Shown here: piece by piece, positions 15,140 to 25,586 of the stretch
How positions within the stretch are numbered: the first letter of the stretch is position 1
How the letters are laid out: every line of letters starts with the position of its first letter
Assembly (NCBI GenBank): GCA_905250075.1
Contig: CAJNOP010000417.1
Span: 65,222 to 129,221 of the forward strand
Source of the DNA: Rotaria sp. Silwood1
Taxonomy: Eukaryota; Rotifera; Eurotatoria; Philodinida; Philodinidae
DNA: 64,000 nucleotides
Reading direction: 5' to 3'
The notes under the pieces: model-generated
Databases searched by the model: none
Told to the model about the DNA's origin: nothing
The model's input: the letters and a program-made list of their open reading frames with translations, nothing else
Position numbers and translations under genes: made by a program

Positions 15140-15958
15140 ATTGACTGAAATCAGCTAATGAAGGAACGTTTTCAACTGTCTAATTCCTTTTGAGTTCAAA
15201 CTTTGTGCATAAGATAGCCCCTAGGAAAGTATGAAAAACCTCAAGAGATTAAATTCTCTTAGGCCTTCTGTACAAAGTTATAGGTATTTTACTGAAATTT
15301 TAGCCTAGGGCATGATATATATGAACAAATTGAATAACAATGTTTCAGTCTGAGATTTTACCCATAGCAGTGGCGTACGCAGAAATTTTTCAAGGGGGGG
15401 CCCAACTTCGTAGGGGGGCCGGCAATGGCACAAAAAATTTTTTATCACGTGAAAATATTTTTTCCTGTACCCCCCTCCAGGACTTTTTCGTCTCAAGGGG
15501 GGGCCCAGGCCCCCTCGACCCCCCTGCGTACGCCGCTGACCCATAGACAGGTCTATTGATGATTAGAATATCCTGAAAGTTTCAACTCAACAGAACATAT
15601 CCTTTCCGAGATACTAGCATCCCAAAAATGACTCCTATAGGACAACAAATGCTAGGATTTTCTGTTTTTTGAGACTTTATTATCTCGGGAAGGATATGTT
15701 CTTTTAAGCTGAAATTTTTAGCATATTTTAATCATCAATAGACCTGTATGTGGGGAAAATCTTAGATCCAAACGCCGTCATTCGGTTTGTTCGTACATAC
15801 CATGCTTTAGGCTAAAATTTCAGTAAAATACCTATAACTCTGGACAGAAGACCTAAGGAGATTTAATCACTTGATGTTTTTCATACCTCACTCGGTTTGA
15901 ACTCAAAAAGGATTTAACAGTTGAAAACGTTTCCTCATTAGTTGTTTTTTCAATATAC
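15140..15958. mobile_element. Foldback DNA element with a nested hAT MITE
   Basis: Long inverted arms: from CTAATGAAGGAACGTTTTC at about 15154 to GAAAACGTTTCCTCATTAG ending at 15941, with weaker similarity a little beyond both ends. Each arm also holds the mirrored segments AAAATTTCAGTAAAATACC / GGTATTTTACTGAAATTTT and, nearer the centre, CAGGTCTATTGATGATTA / TAATCATCAATAGACCTG. There is no coding capacity. A 171-bp element (15368-15538) is inserted in the left arm. The outer element must be older than its guest. Confidence 0.75.
15368..15538. mobile_element. hAT-type MITE (CAGTGGCGTA family)
   Basis: Terminal inverted repeats CAGTGGCGTACGCAG and CTGCGTACGCCGCTG are flanked on both sides by the same 8 bp, ACCCATAG (15360-15367 and 15539-15546). 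An 8-bp duplication with CA..TG ends is the hAT superfamily hallmark. The inside has runs of G and C (GGGGGGGCCC) and no coding capacity. A relative with the same ends is at 62944-63123. Confidence 0.88.
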
Positions 15959-16456
15959 TAAAAAAATGACTAGACATAAAAATGCTTTGTTTGATAAGGT
16001 TCTGAAATTTTGACTATGAATTCAAGGTGCAATAAAAAAAAAACTCCTATCGTCTACATAAATAGATTATGTTCATCTTAAATAATAATTGTTCAATTGA
16101 TACCTATCACAACAGGCGTTGCTTTATAAAAACTTTAATTCGCTGATAGAATAATATTTCCAAATGAAACTTATCAAGCTCGTTTCCCTAATGAACATTA
16201 GGTTTTTCTATATTAGTCTTTTCTTTCCTATTAAAAACCTTACTCTCATATTTGAACACACATATATATCATAATAAAATATTATTTCGTTGATTATTCC
16301 ATATGATTATCGAAATTTTTTTGCAAGACATAAAATTCTTTGATAATAATATCGATGTTATATTTATTATTTTTCTTTTTTTCAAAAAAAAAACTTTCAA
16401 ATGAATATTATATTCTCAGTTGATATAACGTGAGAAAAAGAAAATGAATCATTCAT
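15959..16456. other. Intergenic DNA downstream of EEF1D
   Basis: AT-rich; it holds the 3' flank of EEF1D on the minus strand. I see no gene. Confidence 0.5.
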
Positions 16457-17821
16457 TTAGATTTTGTTGAATGCGACAACATCAATCGATTGAACATAAT
16501 CTTCAAATTCACAAATTTTTTCTTCAAGAAAATCAGTTCCAATCTAAACACACACACACATACAAATAAAATATTTCAAAAAAACTAAAAAAATAATTTA
16601 CTTTATCATCTTCAACAACACAACCAATTTGTAATTTTTTAACACCAAAAGCAACTGGTAAAAGTTTAGCTATAAATAATAAAATAAAAAAAAAAGTTCA
16701 AATACAAATTTTCTACTAACATTGTCCCCAAACAAGACCATCAGCTTCAATTGATCTTACACATTTTTCCATAGCAGCAAGATCAGTTTCATCATCCCAA
16801 GGTTTAACATCTAATACAATTGTACTTTTAGCAATAACTTGTTCCTCTTGAAAAGTCCAAAAAACAAAACAATTCACATTTTTAATAAAGCAATTTTTTT
16901 ACTCTTTGATTTTTTTGCTGCATAATCAGCTAAACGTTTTTTTGTTTCTGCACTTTGTTCTTCATCATCAGAACCAAATAAATCAACATCATCATCATCA
17001 TTAGTACTAGCAACAGGTTTTGGTTCAACTGGTTTCTAAAATAAATAAACAAAAAATTCTATTCTTATTGAACAATAAATCAAACGAGATAGAAGGATAA
17101 AAAAAGAAAAATATCTTTTCTACTAGGAAGAAAAAAAAAGAAAACTATGATTTTTTGTTTTCTATAGATATCTAACCGCACTAATCGTTTGTTTGTTTAA
17201 TTCAAGTTGTTCAACACGTCGTTTAAGATCATCAAGTATTTGTAAAATATTTTTATGTGTTTCTTCAATATTTGCTAGACGTTGTTCAGTAGTTGTATTT
17301 GTTTCATTGGATATTATTGTTGTTGTATCAGTTTTGTTAATCATTTTTCTAACATCACGAATGTGTTCACTTAAACTTGCCTGCAAGATTGACGAGAAAT
17401 TTATTATGTACAAATATAGTTTACACTCCATGCGTTAAAAAAGAAAAGATGATATGTGCGAACAAATTGAAAAATCATAGATTCACATAACAGAAGCAAG
17501 AGGATATATGGGGAAGGGTTAGTTAGTTAAAAACAAAGTGTTATAGTGCGTCTTTTTTATCATTCGAGTAACAAAAAAAAAGGTTCGAACCTGTTCTTGT
17601 TGTTTTGATGGTGGTTCAACTTTTTCTTGTTTGACTTGTTGAACAGATAATGTTGTATTATTTGGTTTTTCACTCTAGTAAAATTTAAAAAAAAAAATTG
17701 AATAGAAATTTTGATGAATTATTATTAAAAAAATTACAAAAACATGATAATGTGTTTGTTCAGCTAGTTCAACTTCGTATTTAGGAAACCAACTATTAAC
17801 ATGAATTAAATGTTCAAGCAT
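16457..17821 (-). CDS. EEF1D: Elongation factor 1-beta/delta (eEF1B guanine exchange subunit)
   Basis: Catalyses GDP-GTP exchange on eEF1A during translation elongation. Seven exons (17738-17821, 17591-17674, 17177-17380, 16903-17035, 16721-16846, 16602-16669, 16457-16543) join in frame to 261 aa. The N-terminal [12 protein letters not shown] segment resembles the short N-terminus of EF1-delta. A leucine-zipper-like coiled coil follows ([17 protein letters not shown]), which favours delta over beta. Then comes the acidic [15 protein letters not shown] motif and the catalytic EF1-GNE domain: [46 protein letters not shown] and the C-terminal [15 protein letters not shown]11 lies 147 bp upstream on the same strand. 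A TAATTTTTAG acceptor about 45 bp before the ATG could be used for a spliced leader. Confidence 0.94.
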
Positions 17822-17968
17822 TGTTGTACGTTTAAAGAAGTCAAAGAAAAAAAAAGTTTTTAAAAAATCTAAAAATTATCAAGAGTATTATATTTATATG
17901 TTTACAACATGTCGATATGTATAATGTAATATTTCAAAAGAAATGATTCTTTGTTTTTTTTTTTAATA

Positions 17969-18364
17969 TTAAAGTTGAGCTAATTGTCCTTCAAGTTCTT
18001 TAACACGTTCTCGACTTCGTTGTAATTGAGAATTATTTTTTAATTCATATAATTTATTTCGTATTGTTTCTGTTCTCATTGAAGCTAAATTAAAATCTAA
18101 CCATGCACCATAACATGAATCTTCATGTGGTAAACCAGATGATATACGTTCTAAATTAGCTACACTTGTATGTAATAATAATTGAACTGCTTGAGCATTT
18201 TCCGAAAAACTTCGAGCTATAGATTCAATTTGTTCACGAGGAACTTGTTCAGAACTTAATTGTTGTACAATATTACCAGCATGCCAAAGCATTGTTGTTA
18301 ATTTATTTTCAGCTTGACGTAATTGTTCGAGAGTATGAGATGTTGTATTTGTAAAATCCGTCAT
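17969..18364 (-). CDS. MED11: Mediator subunit 11
   Basis: A head-module subunit of the Mediator complex, which links transcription factors to RNA polymerase II. It is a single exon of 131 codons here; human MED11 is 117 aa. Matching features are the first helix LEQLRQAENKLTTML, then HAGNIVQQLS, the long second helix SFSENAQAVQLLLHTSVANL, and the signature SSGLPHEDSCYGAW (human has ATGQPHEGSSY). The start at 18364 gives an N-terminus of normal length. An in-frame Met at 18427 would add a hydrophobic stretch not expected in this family, so I reject it. The tight spacing to EEF1D suggests one polycistronic unit. Confidence 0.85.
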   Translation of the reverse strand: MTDFTNTTSHTLEQLRQAENKLTTMLWHAGNIVQQLSSEQVPREQIESIARSFSENAQAVQLLLHTSVANLERISSGLPHEDSCYGAWLDFNLASMRTETIRNKLYELKNNSQLQRSRERVKELEGQLAQL

Positions 18365-18994
18365 ATTTTGAAGTAATAGAGAATAATGGCGATGTTTTAC
18401 ACACGAAAGTAAAATTAACACCACCAAGGTCTATGATCAATTCATGATTGGTTAATAAATAAATTTTTTTATTGAATAAAAATTTAAAATAAAAATAAAA
18501 TTTTATTTATTTTTTTCGACAAAAAAAAAAAAAAAAAATTTTTTTCATGATAAAAGAAAATTTCATTGGTTATTTAAACGACCAATTAAAATATTTTAGA
18601 TATTTCAGAATAATATTTCTAATTATTAATGTAACAAGTAGAATTCAATTCTCTTTTTTTTTTTTTACTTTATTTCGAAAACAACAAAATTTACTATATA
18701 CACTTTAATTCTCAATATTACAACGTAGTATGTATTAATAAATTAAAGTTTATATTTAGATCAAAATACTTCTATTATTTGAACTAAGGATATGTAATTT
18801 TAATTAACTAATTATCGATTCAGTATATTTTGAGAATTGCAATGTTAAGTTAACAAAAATTGTCAAGTAATATAAAGTAGAGAAGAAAATATTTACATCA
18901 AATTGTTTTTGCAGGAGGAATAATTAAAAAAGAGAGATCAACATCATTTGATATCTTAACTTTACCCAATTGATGTGAAATTTCAACTACAGAT
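18365..18994. other. Intergenic DNA upstream of MED11
   Basis: Very AT-rich with poly-A and poly-T runs. It probably includes the promoter of the MED11-EEF1D pair. No other feature is seen. Confidence 0.45.
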
Positions 18995-19226
18995 ACTAGA
19001 AACCAGAGGTCCAAACAGGGCACTGGCACTATTGCTCAACCTGATCCTGATCCGCCTGCCATAGGCATCACTTATGGTTTTCAGACTAGTGCAAGTGACA
19101 AGCCAAAAATTGCCTGGACCTCTGACTTGCACCAGTCTGAAAACCATAGATGATGCCTATGGTAGGCAGATCAGGATCAAGTTGAGCAATAGTCCCAGTG
19201 CTCTGTTTGTACCTCTGGTTTCTAGT
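18995..19226. repeat. 232-bp near-perfect hairpin repeat
   Basis: The whole segment folds back on itself. ACTAGAAACCAGAGGTCC at the left end mirrors ACCTCTGGTTTCTAGT at the right end, and TGGTTTTCAGACTAGTGCAAG mirrors CTTGCACCAGTCTGAAAACC inside. This leaves two arms of about 105 bp and a loop of some 15-20 bp. It is clearly richer in G and C than its surroundings. No target duplication was found and there are no indications of coding. It may be a compact MITE, an inverted duplication or a hairpin-RNA source. Confidence 0.8.
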
Positions 19227-19863
19227 CTGTCGTCATTATTATACTCGTTCGAAAGACCTGGCAGACCTAAAAAACGTGGCCTGCTTGGAAGTATTCTCTA
19301 GTGGCAAAAATCAATCGTTTTTTTACTCTCGAACAATTTATTAGGGTTCATAAAGCTCTAAACATCAGTACTTTGGTTTTGCATTAAAATCATTGCATAT
19401 TTTATAAAAACAAATGAAAAACCACTTTTGAAAAAGCTTGAAAGACATAGTGTGAAGTGTCTCAAAGATAGACGAGGCTCTTAAGCAGACACAACGTAGT
19501 CCTATGAAAACCTACGAAAATTTTTTTTCTCCAACATGTATGTAAAAACATATTGAGTGAATACTTATGATATTGTCGTACGTGTAAGCTAAATCTAATC
19601 CATGGAATAAGTCTCTAATTTTCATAGAGTTGTTGTCTCAATAGATTCTATATTTATGACTCACTGTTTCGTATTTCCGTCAGAAATATTCATAACACTG
19701 TTACTACCATAATGAACATTTATGATTTATGTGTGGTTATAAACGAACTAAACGGATTATATCTAAAACTAATACTTTATTTATTAGTTTTTCATAAATT
19801 TTAATTCGATTCAATTATTTGTTTGTTAATTTATGAAAGAAAAATTTAGAACATAATTTTTTA

Positions 19864-20067
19864 GATTTCTTTTTAAAAGCTGGTGTTGCAATAAGTCGTC
19901 TATGTGAAAAATGTGATGGTTCAGGATGTTCAGATGCATATTATTGTTGAGAATGTACAATTATAGAAAAAGATCGTGATAGTTGTTCAAAAATTGTTAA
20001 TTTAGGAAGTACAAAAAAACAGATTTATTTTATGAAAGCAAAAAAATTTGATTTTAAAAAATATTAA
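19864..20067 (+). pseudogene. Broken copy of PHF5A (SF3b14b)
   Basis: PHF5A is a small zinc-knuckle protein of the SF3b complex in the U2 snRNP. The segment reads KAGVAISRLCEKCDG, then jumps to SGCSDAYYC, then meets an in-frame TGA at 19948-19950, and continues [20 protein letters not shown] and KKFDFKKY before a stop at 20065-20067. Compared with the family, the first part of the protein is missing, about 36 residues in the middle with several zinc-binding Cys pairs are deleted, and one Lys codon has become a stop. The rest is still well conserved, so the decay is recent or was recently relaxed. It lies 54 bp upstream of CD2BP2, another spliceosome gene. Confidence 0.88.
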
Positions 20068-20121
20068 ACATATTTTTGTATAAAATAAATAAAAAGATTA
20101 AAATATAATTCTAGATTTAAT

Positions 20122-22990
20122 ATGGATGATAAAAAAAAACGTAAAGTTACTTTTCGTGATATACCTGAAGAACATAAAAAACAAAAAAATACTACAAATG
20201 ATACACGTTTACATAGTGGAAAATATACATTAGATAGTGATGAAGATGATGATGATGATGAACAAGGAAATGTTAAACAAATGAATCAAAATGATCTTGA
20301 TGGTTTGTTTTAATAACGAAATTTTTTTATTCTAAAAAAAAAAACAAAACATATATATATTGTTTTTTTTTTTCTTCTTCAGAAATTGGACAAGAAGGTG
20401 CTACGATTGGTTTTGATGATGATGTTAAAATAACACCATTTAATATTGATGAAGAATTAGAAGAAGGACATTATGATGAAACAGGTTGTTTTCAATGGAA
20501 AAAAAAAGATGTATGTATATATATATCTTCTTTAGAACTAGTACTAGCTCTATGCCACAATATAGTCAGCATTCTCTCGGATGAGTGATACAAGACAAAT
20601 AGTTTTCAGTGATTTGCAGAGGGCTGCCCGGACACCTCCTAGGAGAACAAATGCCAGGAGGGAAGTACAGGGCTAAAAGACTATTTATATGATCAAGAAT
20701 TTTTTTCTGCTGGCGGCCATTCCCGTTAGGAAATTTCTGACTATGCCCCTGGGATCATGTCATACTGTTGGTATTGAGGTTTGCATACAGTATCTTGTGA
20801 TGGTGGGTGTGGGTGTGGTTCAGGGTCATTAGAAAAATTATTTCGGAGAAGTTGGAATTCAGCGAAAACGAACTAATTCACTAGTGATGATTTAAAGATT
20901 AGAGACTCGTACAATTTTCCATGTTCAATTGAAGATCTTTTTGACGTCTGCATTTCATTGAAGATAAAAGAAGACCAATGAAGACTTACGAGGGAAAGTC
21001 GTCAACTGTTAAATCGCCTGTGCATTATGTAGGTACCAATGAGTAATGAACATCTTGAAAAAATTTCGGGCGACTAACTTATTGCTACGGAGATACTGCA
21101 CTTTTATGGTATGTTTTTAACTGAATGCTGTGGTCTCCCTCAGAAACACCAGAAAAATTGATTTTCGAATTTCAGTTTGAAACTTTACATAGAAATAGGA
21201 CTTATCAAGATTAATATTTTATGAACGGTTTAGGTGTTTTTAACTTCTTCCGTTCCTGAAATTAGAATATCAAATCTTCTGATTTATCCAAATAAAGTTA
21301 TCATAGTTGTATCTACGGATAGGAACTGCAAAAGGATCTGAAATTTTTACAAAATACTATTCTTAGTAAAGTCTCTTTCTATGTAAAGAAATGCAAAAAT
21401 CAATTTCTCTGATGTCCCTGAGAGAAATCACGGCGTTCATTTAAAAGCATACCCATAAAAGTGCAACATCTTCGTAAGAATAAACTAGTCACCCGAACTT
21501 TGTTCAGGATATTCATTACTCATTGGTACCTATATAATGCATCTAGCAGAGATGTCCATCGCGGCTGAAACTCTACCGCTGCCGCGCCGCGGCATTAGAA
21601 AAAAAAAGTTACCGCGCCGCAATGGTTTATAAAAAAAAGGTCACCGCGCCGCGATGAGTAATAAACTTGCCGCTGCCGCGATGGTTTTCAAAAAAGTGTT
21701 TCGATTTTCACTGCTGCAACTGTATTGGACCAGAAATATTAGTACTAGTCCATCAGATTCATTCAGTCTCCGGGTGTTTCATTTGTAAACAATGAAATTC
21801 TATTAACTTCATGCAGTTTTTCAATGTCCTCGAAAAAAAAATGCTGCCGCTGCCGCGATGAGTTTTTAAGAAACCTGCCGCTGCCGCGCCGCCACCGCCA
21901 CGGCGGCAGCGGCAGCGCCGCCATGGACATCTCTGGCATCTAGTCTCAAAGCAAAAGTAATTGATCAGTTGGTAACCTTTCCTTGTTCGAAAGAAAGAAG
22001 ATTGATGTATGAATTTTCTAGAAAATCTAATAATAAAAATATTTCGAAATGTAACAATTTTTGTATGTATTTTTAGAAAGATGAAGTTCATGATGCATGG
22101 CTTGATGAAATTGATTGGACAAATGTTAAAAATTATAAATTAAAAAATCCTGATGCAACAGGAGAAGATCTTGATGATCAAAAACAAAGTAATTTATCTA
22201 ATAATGATGATGATGATGATGATGATGAAACAGATAAAAATCAATTTAATGAAATAAATACTATTCAATCAATGCTTACAATTATGGAACCAGGTGAAAC
22301 TGTTGTTCGTACAATAAAACGTCTTGGAACAATTTTATCTAAGTAAGAATAATTTGCTTAAAAAAAAAAAGAGAAAAGTATTTTTCATAAGATTTATTTA
22401 TTTAGTAATAAACCAAAACAACAATGGAAACAACGTAAACCACTTCCTGGAGAAATTCCAATAGCAAAAAATATTGAACAAACATCTGAAGAATTAAAAA
22501 AAAATAAACTTTTACTTGAAGAAATGTCTGGTCTTGCTAATCAATTTGTATCCAATGGTGAACTTGATATCTATCAAGAAACTTATGAACGTCTTAAAGC
22601 AAAACTTGATCGTCTTCAATCATCATCAAATTCAACAACAACAACAACAAATTCAACATTTGATATGTATGGTGATAGTGATATTTCATCATCTGTAAAT
22701 AAACCAACATCATCAACAGACACAGATCGTAAAAAAAAACAAAAACAAAAGAATTTTTATATTAATTAATCTTTGTTTTTTTTTGTTAAGGTTCATCAAA
22801 AGTTCTTTGGGAATATAAAACAGATGTAGATTCAATAGAAAATCTTCAAGGTCCATTTACAACTGAACAAATGATTCGTTTAACAAATATGGAAGGAAAA
22901 TTAGATAAAAATAAAGTATTATGTCGTCGTATTGGTACTGAACAATTCTATTCAATAAAACGTATTGATTTTGATCTTTATCTTGATTAA
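20122..22990 (+). CDS. CD2BP2: CD2BP2 / U5-52K, GYF-domain spliceosome protein
   Basis: A component of the U5 and tri-snRNP that binds proline-rich ligands through its GYF domain. Exons 20122-20302, 20383-20510, 22077-22342, 22406-22728 and 22791-22990 join in frame to 365 aa (human 341). Seen in order: the basic N-terminal KKKRKVTFRDIPEEHK, LDSDEDDDDDE, the conserved VKITPFNIDEELEEGHYDETG, AWLDEIDWTNVKNY, GETVVRTIKRLG, and MSGLANQFVSNGELDIYQET. The C-terminal GYF domain starts VLWEYKTDVDSIENLQGPF, has TEQMIRL, and ends FYSIKRIDFDLYLD. The canonical GYF tripeptide itself is not obvious: the position reads MEGKLDKN. Intron 2 is 1.57 kb and is filled with repeats; the others are about 60-80 bp. 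A TTCTAG acceptor lies 7 bp before the ATG. AATAAA is at about 23046. Confidence 0.95.
20550..20825 (-). repeat. Degenerate SINE-like repeat in CD2BP2 intron 2
   Basis: Shares two blocks with the repeat at 57435-57799: TAGTCAG...TCGGATGAGTGATACAAGACAAA near 20569-20602 matches 57650-57690, and TTGAGGTTTGCATACAGTATCTTGTGA near 20777-20803 matches GAGGTTCAAATACAGTACCTTGTGA near 57733. The order is the same. It is more eroded than the other copy, and no target duplication is evident. Confidence 0.6.
21021..21541. repeat. Foldback element in CD2BP2 intron 2
   Basis: Inverted arms: TGCATTATGTAGGTACCAAT at 21021 mirrors ATTGGTACCTATATAATGCA ending at 21541. The arms continue inward through TGAGTAATGAACATC, GCACTTTTATGG and TTTACATAGAAA for about 190 bp each. 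The middle is unpaired and AT-rich. A hAT-type MITE is inserted immediately to its right. Confidence 0.8.
21547..21935. mobile_element. GC-rich hAT MITE, copy 1 (CAGAGATGTCC family)
   Basis: Ends CAGAGATGTCCATCGCGGC and GCCGCCATGGACATCTCTG with a perfect 8-bp target duplication GCATCTAG (21539-21546, 21936-21943). The body is built of GC-rich CCGCTGCCGCG-like units separated by short AT-rich spacers. A central unique segment (about 21740-21830) is found in reverse complement inside the copy at 50514-50953. No transposase is encoded. Confidence 0.93.
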
Positions 22991-23092
22991 AATGTTCATC
23001 TGTAAATAAAAACATTAGTTTTTTTTGTCTTTTTCTTATTCATTCAATAAAAGACAACAACTTTTTCTGATCAAGATCTATTACTTTCTTAT

Positions 23093-24048
23093 CAGAGACC
23101 GTCACAGGGCGCTTTTTTCACGCCCTGCCCTGCCCTGAAGATTAGTCATGATTTTTTTTCGCCCTGCCCTGCCCACAGGACTACTAAATTGGGTTTCCTT
23201 ATTACAAGATCTCAAAAATTGATAAAAGTTATGTGACTGCTTTCAAGTTTGATATTAAAATTTTATTCATGTAGGTTCAAAAAAGTGTCAAAATAAAACC
23301 CAGTTGACAGTGAAAAAAATCGTATACTAAAGAATAGAGTCCTGCATCGGGCCGGGTTTTCAAACCCGATACATTCACCGTTATTCATAGTGAATATAAC
23401 AATTAACAACGATGCCTGGTCGAATGTGTGTGACAGACACCCATATCGAAACAAGCAGAGCTGATGGTCTTTGAAGTCGCTACAGCCAACAGTGGATATG
23501 TCGGGTTTGAAAACCCGACCCGATGCAGGACTCTAGTAGAGAACAATATCCGTGTTAAAACTTCAAAATAAATCTAATTTTAATGAATTTTTTCATATTT
23601 GAAACTTGATTAAAGTGTTTCTATTTTAATGAGATTATTCAACTTTAATCGTGATGCGTGTGAAACGCAATTTTCTGAATTTTTAATTTGAAAACTTCAG
23701 TTTCTTTGTGAATTCATCATCCTTCTATAATGATAAGTGTAACACTAGATCAAACTTTGACACACGCCATACTTCGAAGTGCGATAGGGATTAGTGCTAA
23801 CTGGTGTAAATCAAAATACTGACAAATTAATTTTGTCTCACTTAAGGATGTTACTTTATTTTTATCTTTCTTTATAATAAAGGATAAATATAAATAATAA
23901 AGAAGCTTTTTCTTCTATGAGAACATAAGCTTTAGCTTTTACTAAGTAGTTCAAAAGAATAAAAAAATCGATTAGAATTAGATTTTTCAAAAATTTTTTA
24001 TCAGAGCACAGGGCAATGTTTTTTTGCCCTGTCCTGTGACGATCTCTG
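23093..24048. mobile_element. hAT-type element, 956 bp, with nested insertion
   Basis: Ends CAGAGACCGTCACAGGGCG and CCTGTGACGATCTCTG, flanked by a perfect 8-bp duplication TTTCTTAT (23085-23092, 24049-24056). Near both ends are repeats of GCCCTGCCCTG. No transposase frame remains. A second, 201-bp element is inserted at 23335-23535. Confidence 0.88.
23335..23535. mobile_element. Nested hAT-like MITE (TAGAGTCCTGCATCGG ends)
   Basis: Long inverted ends: TAGAGTCCTGCATCGGGCCG on the left and CGACCCGATGCAGGACTCTA on the right, each followed inward by a GGGTTT-type palindrome. Flanks CTAAAGAA and GTAGAGAA agree at 6 of 8 bases, consistent with an eroded 8-bp duplication. It sits inside the 956-bp element and is therefore younger than it. 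Confidence 0.8.
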
Positions 24049-24470
24049 TTTCTTATGTATATAAACAAAATAGAAGAACACATGTAGGACAAAAAAAAAA
24101 TTAGATGATGATTTATCATTCATTAGATTATTTTAAAGAGTTACGATGCATATTAATCGTTGTCATAAAAAGATATTAAAAAATTTCTTATGCTACAATA
24201 GAACGTGTCTCTGCGCATTCTATTTCGAAACAGTCAAGATAAGATTCCATCGAAATGAGACCGCTTTTTTTAAACATTCTCTTGAGAAACACCTGAGAAT
24301 GGATTCCTTTGACTGATGAATGAATTTAACGTCACTTTTGATTCAAAAATGACAGCTCTGAAGTACGACACTCTGAAACTGGTGGAATCTTCAATTAATC
24401 ATACTTTACAACTGGCAGTCCTGATTCCAAAAAAATTTTTTTTTCTAAATAACAGTTTGAGCTACAAAAA
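24049..24470. other. Intergenic DNA between mobile elements
   Basis: No gene or clear repeat was identified in these 420 bp. Confidence 0.45.
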
Positions 24471-24771
24471 ATTAGAGCACGCCATTGGATAGAGCTCGTC
24501 GAGTTGCATCAGAATCGATCTTTCAAAAAATTATGTCTGAACTTCTCTTCAAGAACTCTTATAGTGAATCTAAATTCAAGCAATAACGACCAAGAATGCG
24601 TTCCAAAAAAATCTGGAACAGTTAAGAACACATTTAAAAAAAACCATGGAATGTGTTCTTAATGGTTCTATTTTGGAATGCTTTCCACTTTTGTTGGAAC
24701 GTGTTCTTTTCTTAAAAAAAAGGGCTTTTAATTTTATGGAACGCGTTCTTTGAAGCAAATATTTTTCACTG
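24471..24771. repeat. Dispersed repeat, partial copy of the element at 54528-55064
   Basis: About 300 bp match 54767-55064 at well over 90 percent by eye, in the same orientation, from ATTAGAGCACGCCATTGGAT to AAATATTTTTCACTG. Only the right-hand part of the longer copy is present, so this copy is truncated on the left. Confidence 0.85.
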
Positions 24772-24959
24772 GGTAGATTACAATTAATATGAGTTTATAT
24801 CATCGTTTTGCACGATTGCTTTGTGCAGTCTTTCGCTCTATTTAATATTTTTTATTTAAATGATAATTTGTTTGTTTAATTTTCTTATAGGATGCTCACA
24901 ACCATGAAATAATGTAGCATTTTTTTTTCGTGTACTTTTAATGCAATGCGAAGCACAAT

Positions 24960-25586
24960 TAGGGAACTGCAAAATCACTTTTTTTAGTCCCGGTCCCGGT
25001 CCCGGTCCCGGTCATATATTTTTTTTTAGTCCCGGTCCCGGTCCCGGTCCCGGTCAAATTTTTTTCCAGTCCCGGTCCCGGTCCCGGCCTTTGACATTGG
25101 CTTCATTCCTAAAATCGAACAATTTTTTAACGATCTATGTACTTTTATGAATACATTAAATTGACATGAATAATTTTGATTCGTTAACATTACGAGAATT
25201 GTTTTTATATCCAGTGTTAAAGAGAAAGAATTTCATTGAAAACTCGAATAAATAAAAATAACCATTGAATTTTGTTAAAAACTCTCATGTTCTTCGTAGT
25301 AGTCATCTACTCATTTCTCTCTTCTCTTATATCTACTGCTCTAGCTAAGGGATTTATTATCGCATTGATTATTTATACTGAGTCGCCATTACTATTGTCA
25401 AAAAAATAAAATAAATGGCGACACATTGCATAAAAAACTGACCGGGACCAGTATGCAAAATTTTTAGTCCCGGTCCCGGTCCCGGTCCCGGTCCCGCAAA
25501 AAAGTCAAAATTTGGTCCCGGTCCCGGTCCCGGTCCCGGCGGGACCGGGACCGGGACCGGGACCGGGACCACTTTGCAGTTCCCTA
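24960..25586. mobile_element. hAT-type MITE with internal (CCCGGT)n blocks
   Basis: Ends TAGGGAACTGCAAAA and TTTGCAGTTCCCTA (similar in style to hobo-like hAT ends), with a perfect 8-bp duplication AGCACAAT (24952-24959, 25587-25594). Near the left end are three blocks of the hexamer CCCGGT separated by T-runs (about 24987-25088). Near the right end are two more direct blocks (25466-25540) and one inverted block of GGGACC units (25541-25571). The centre is ordinary AT-rich sequence. No transposase is encoded. Confidence 0.9.

Noticed and set aside
18365..18427. Upstream Met giving MED11 a hydrophobic N-terminal extension
   Set aside because: MED11 proteins lack such a segment; the Met at 18364 gives the expected N-terminus.
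19948..19950. In-frame TGA of the PHF5A copy as selenocysteine
   Set aside because: The N-terminus and a central block with zinc ligands are also missing, and no SECIS-like need exists in this family; a pseudogene is simpler.
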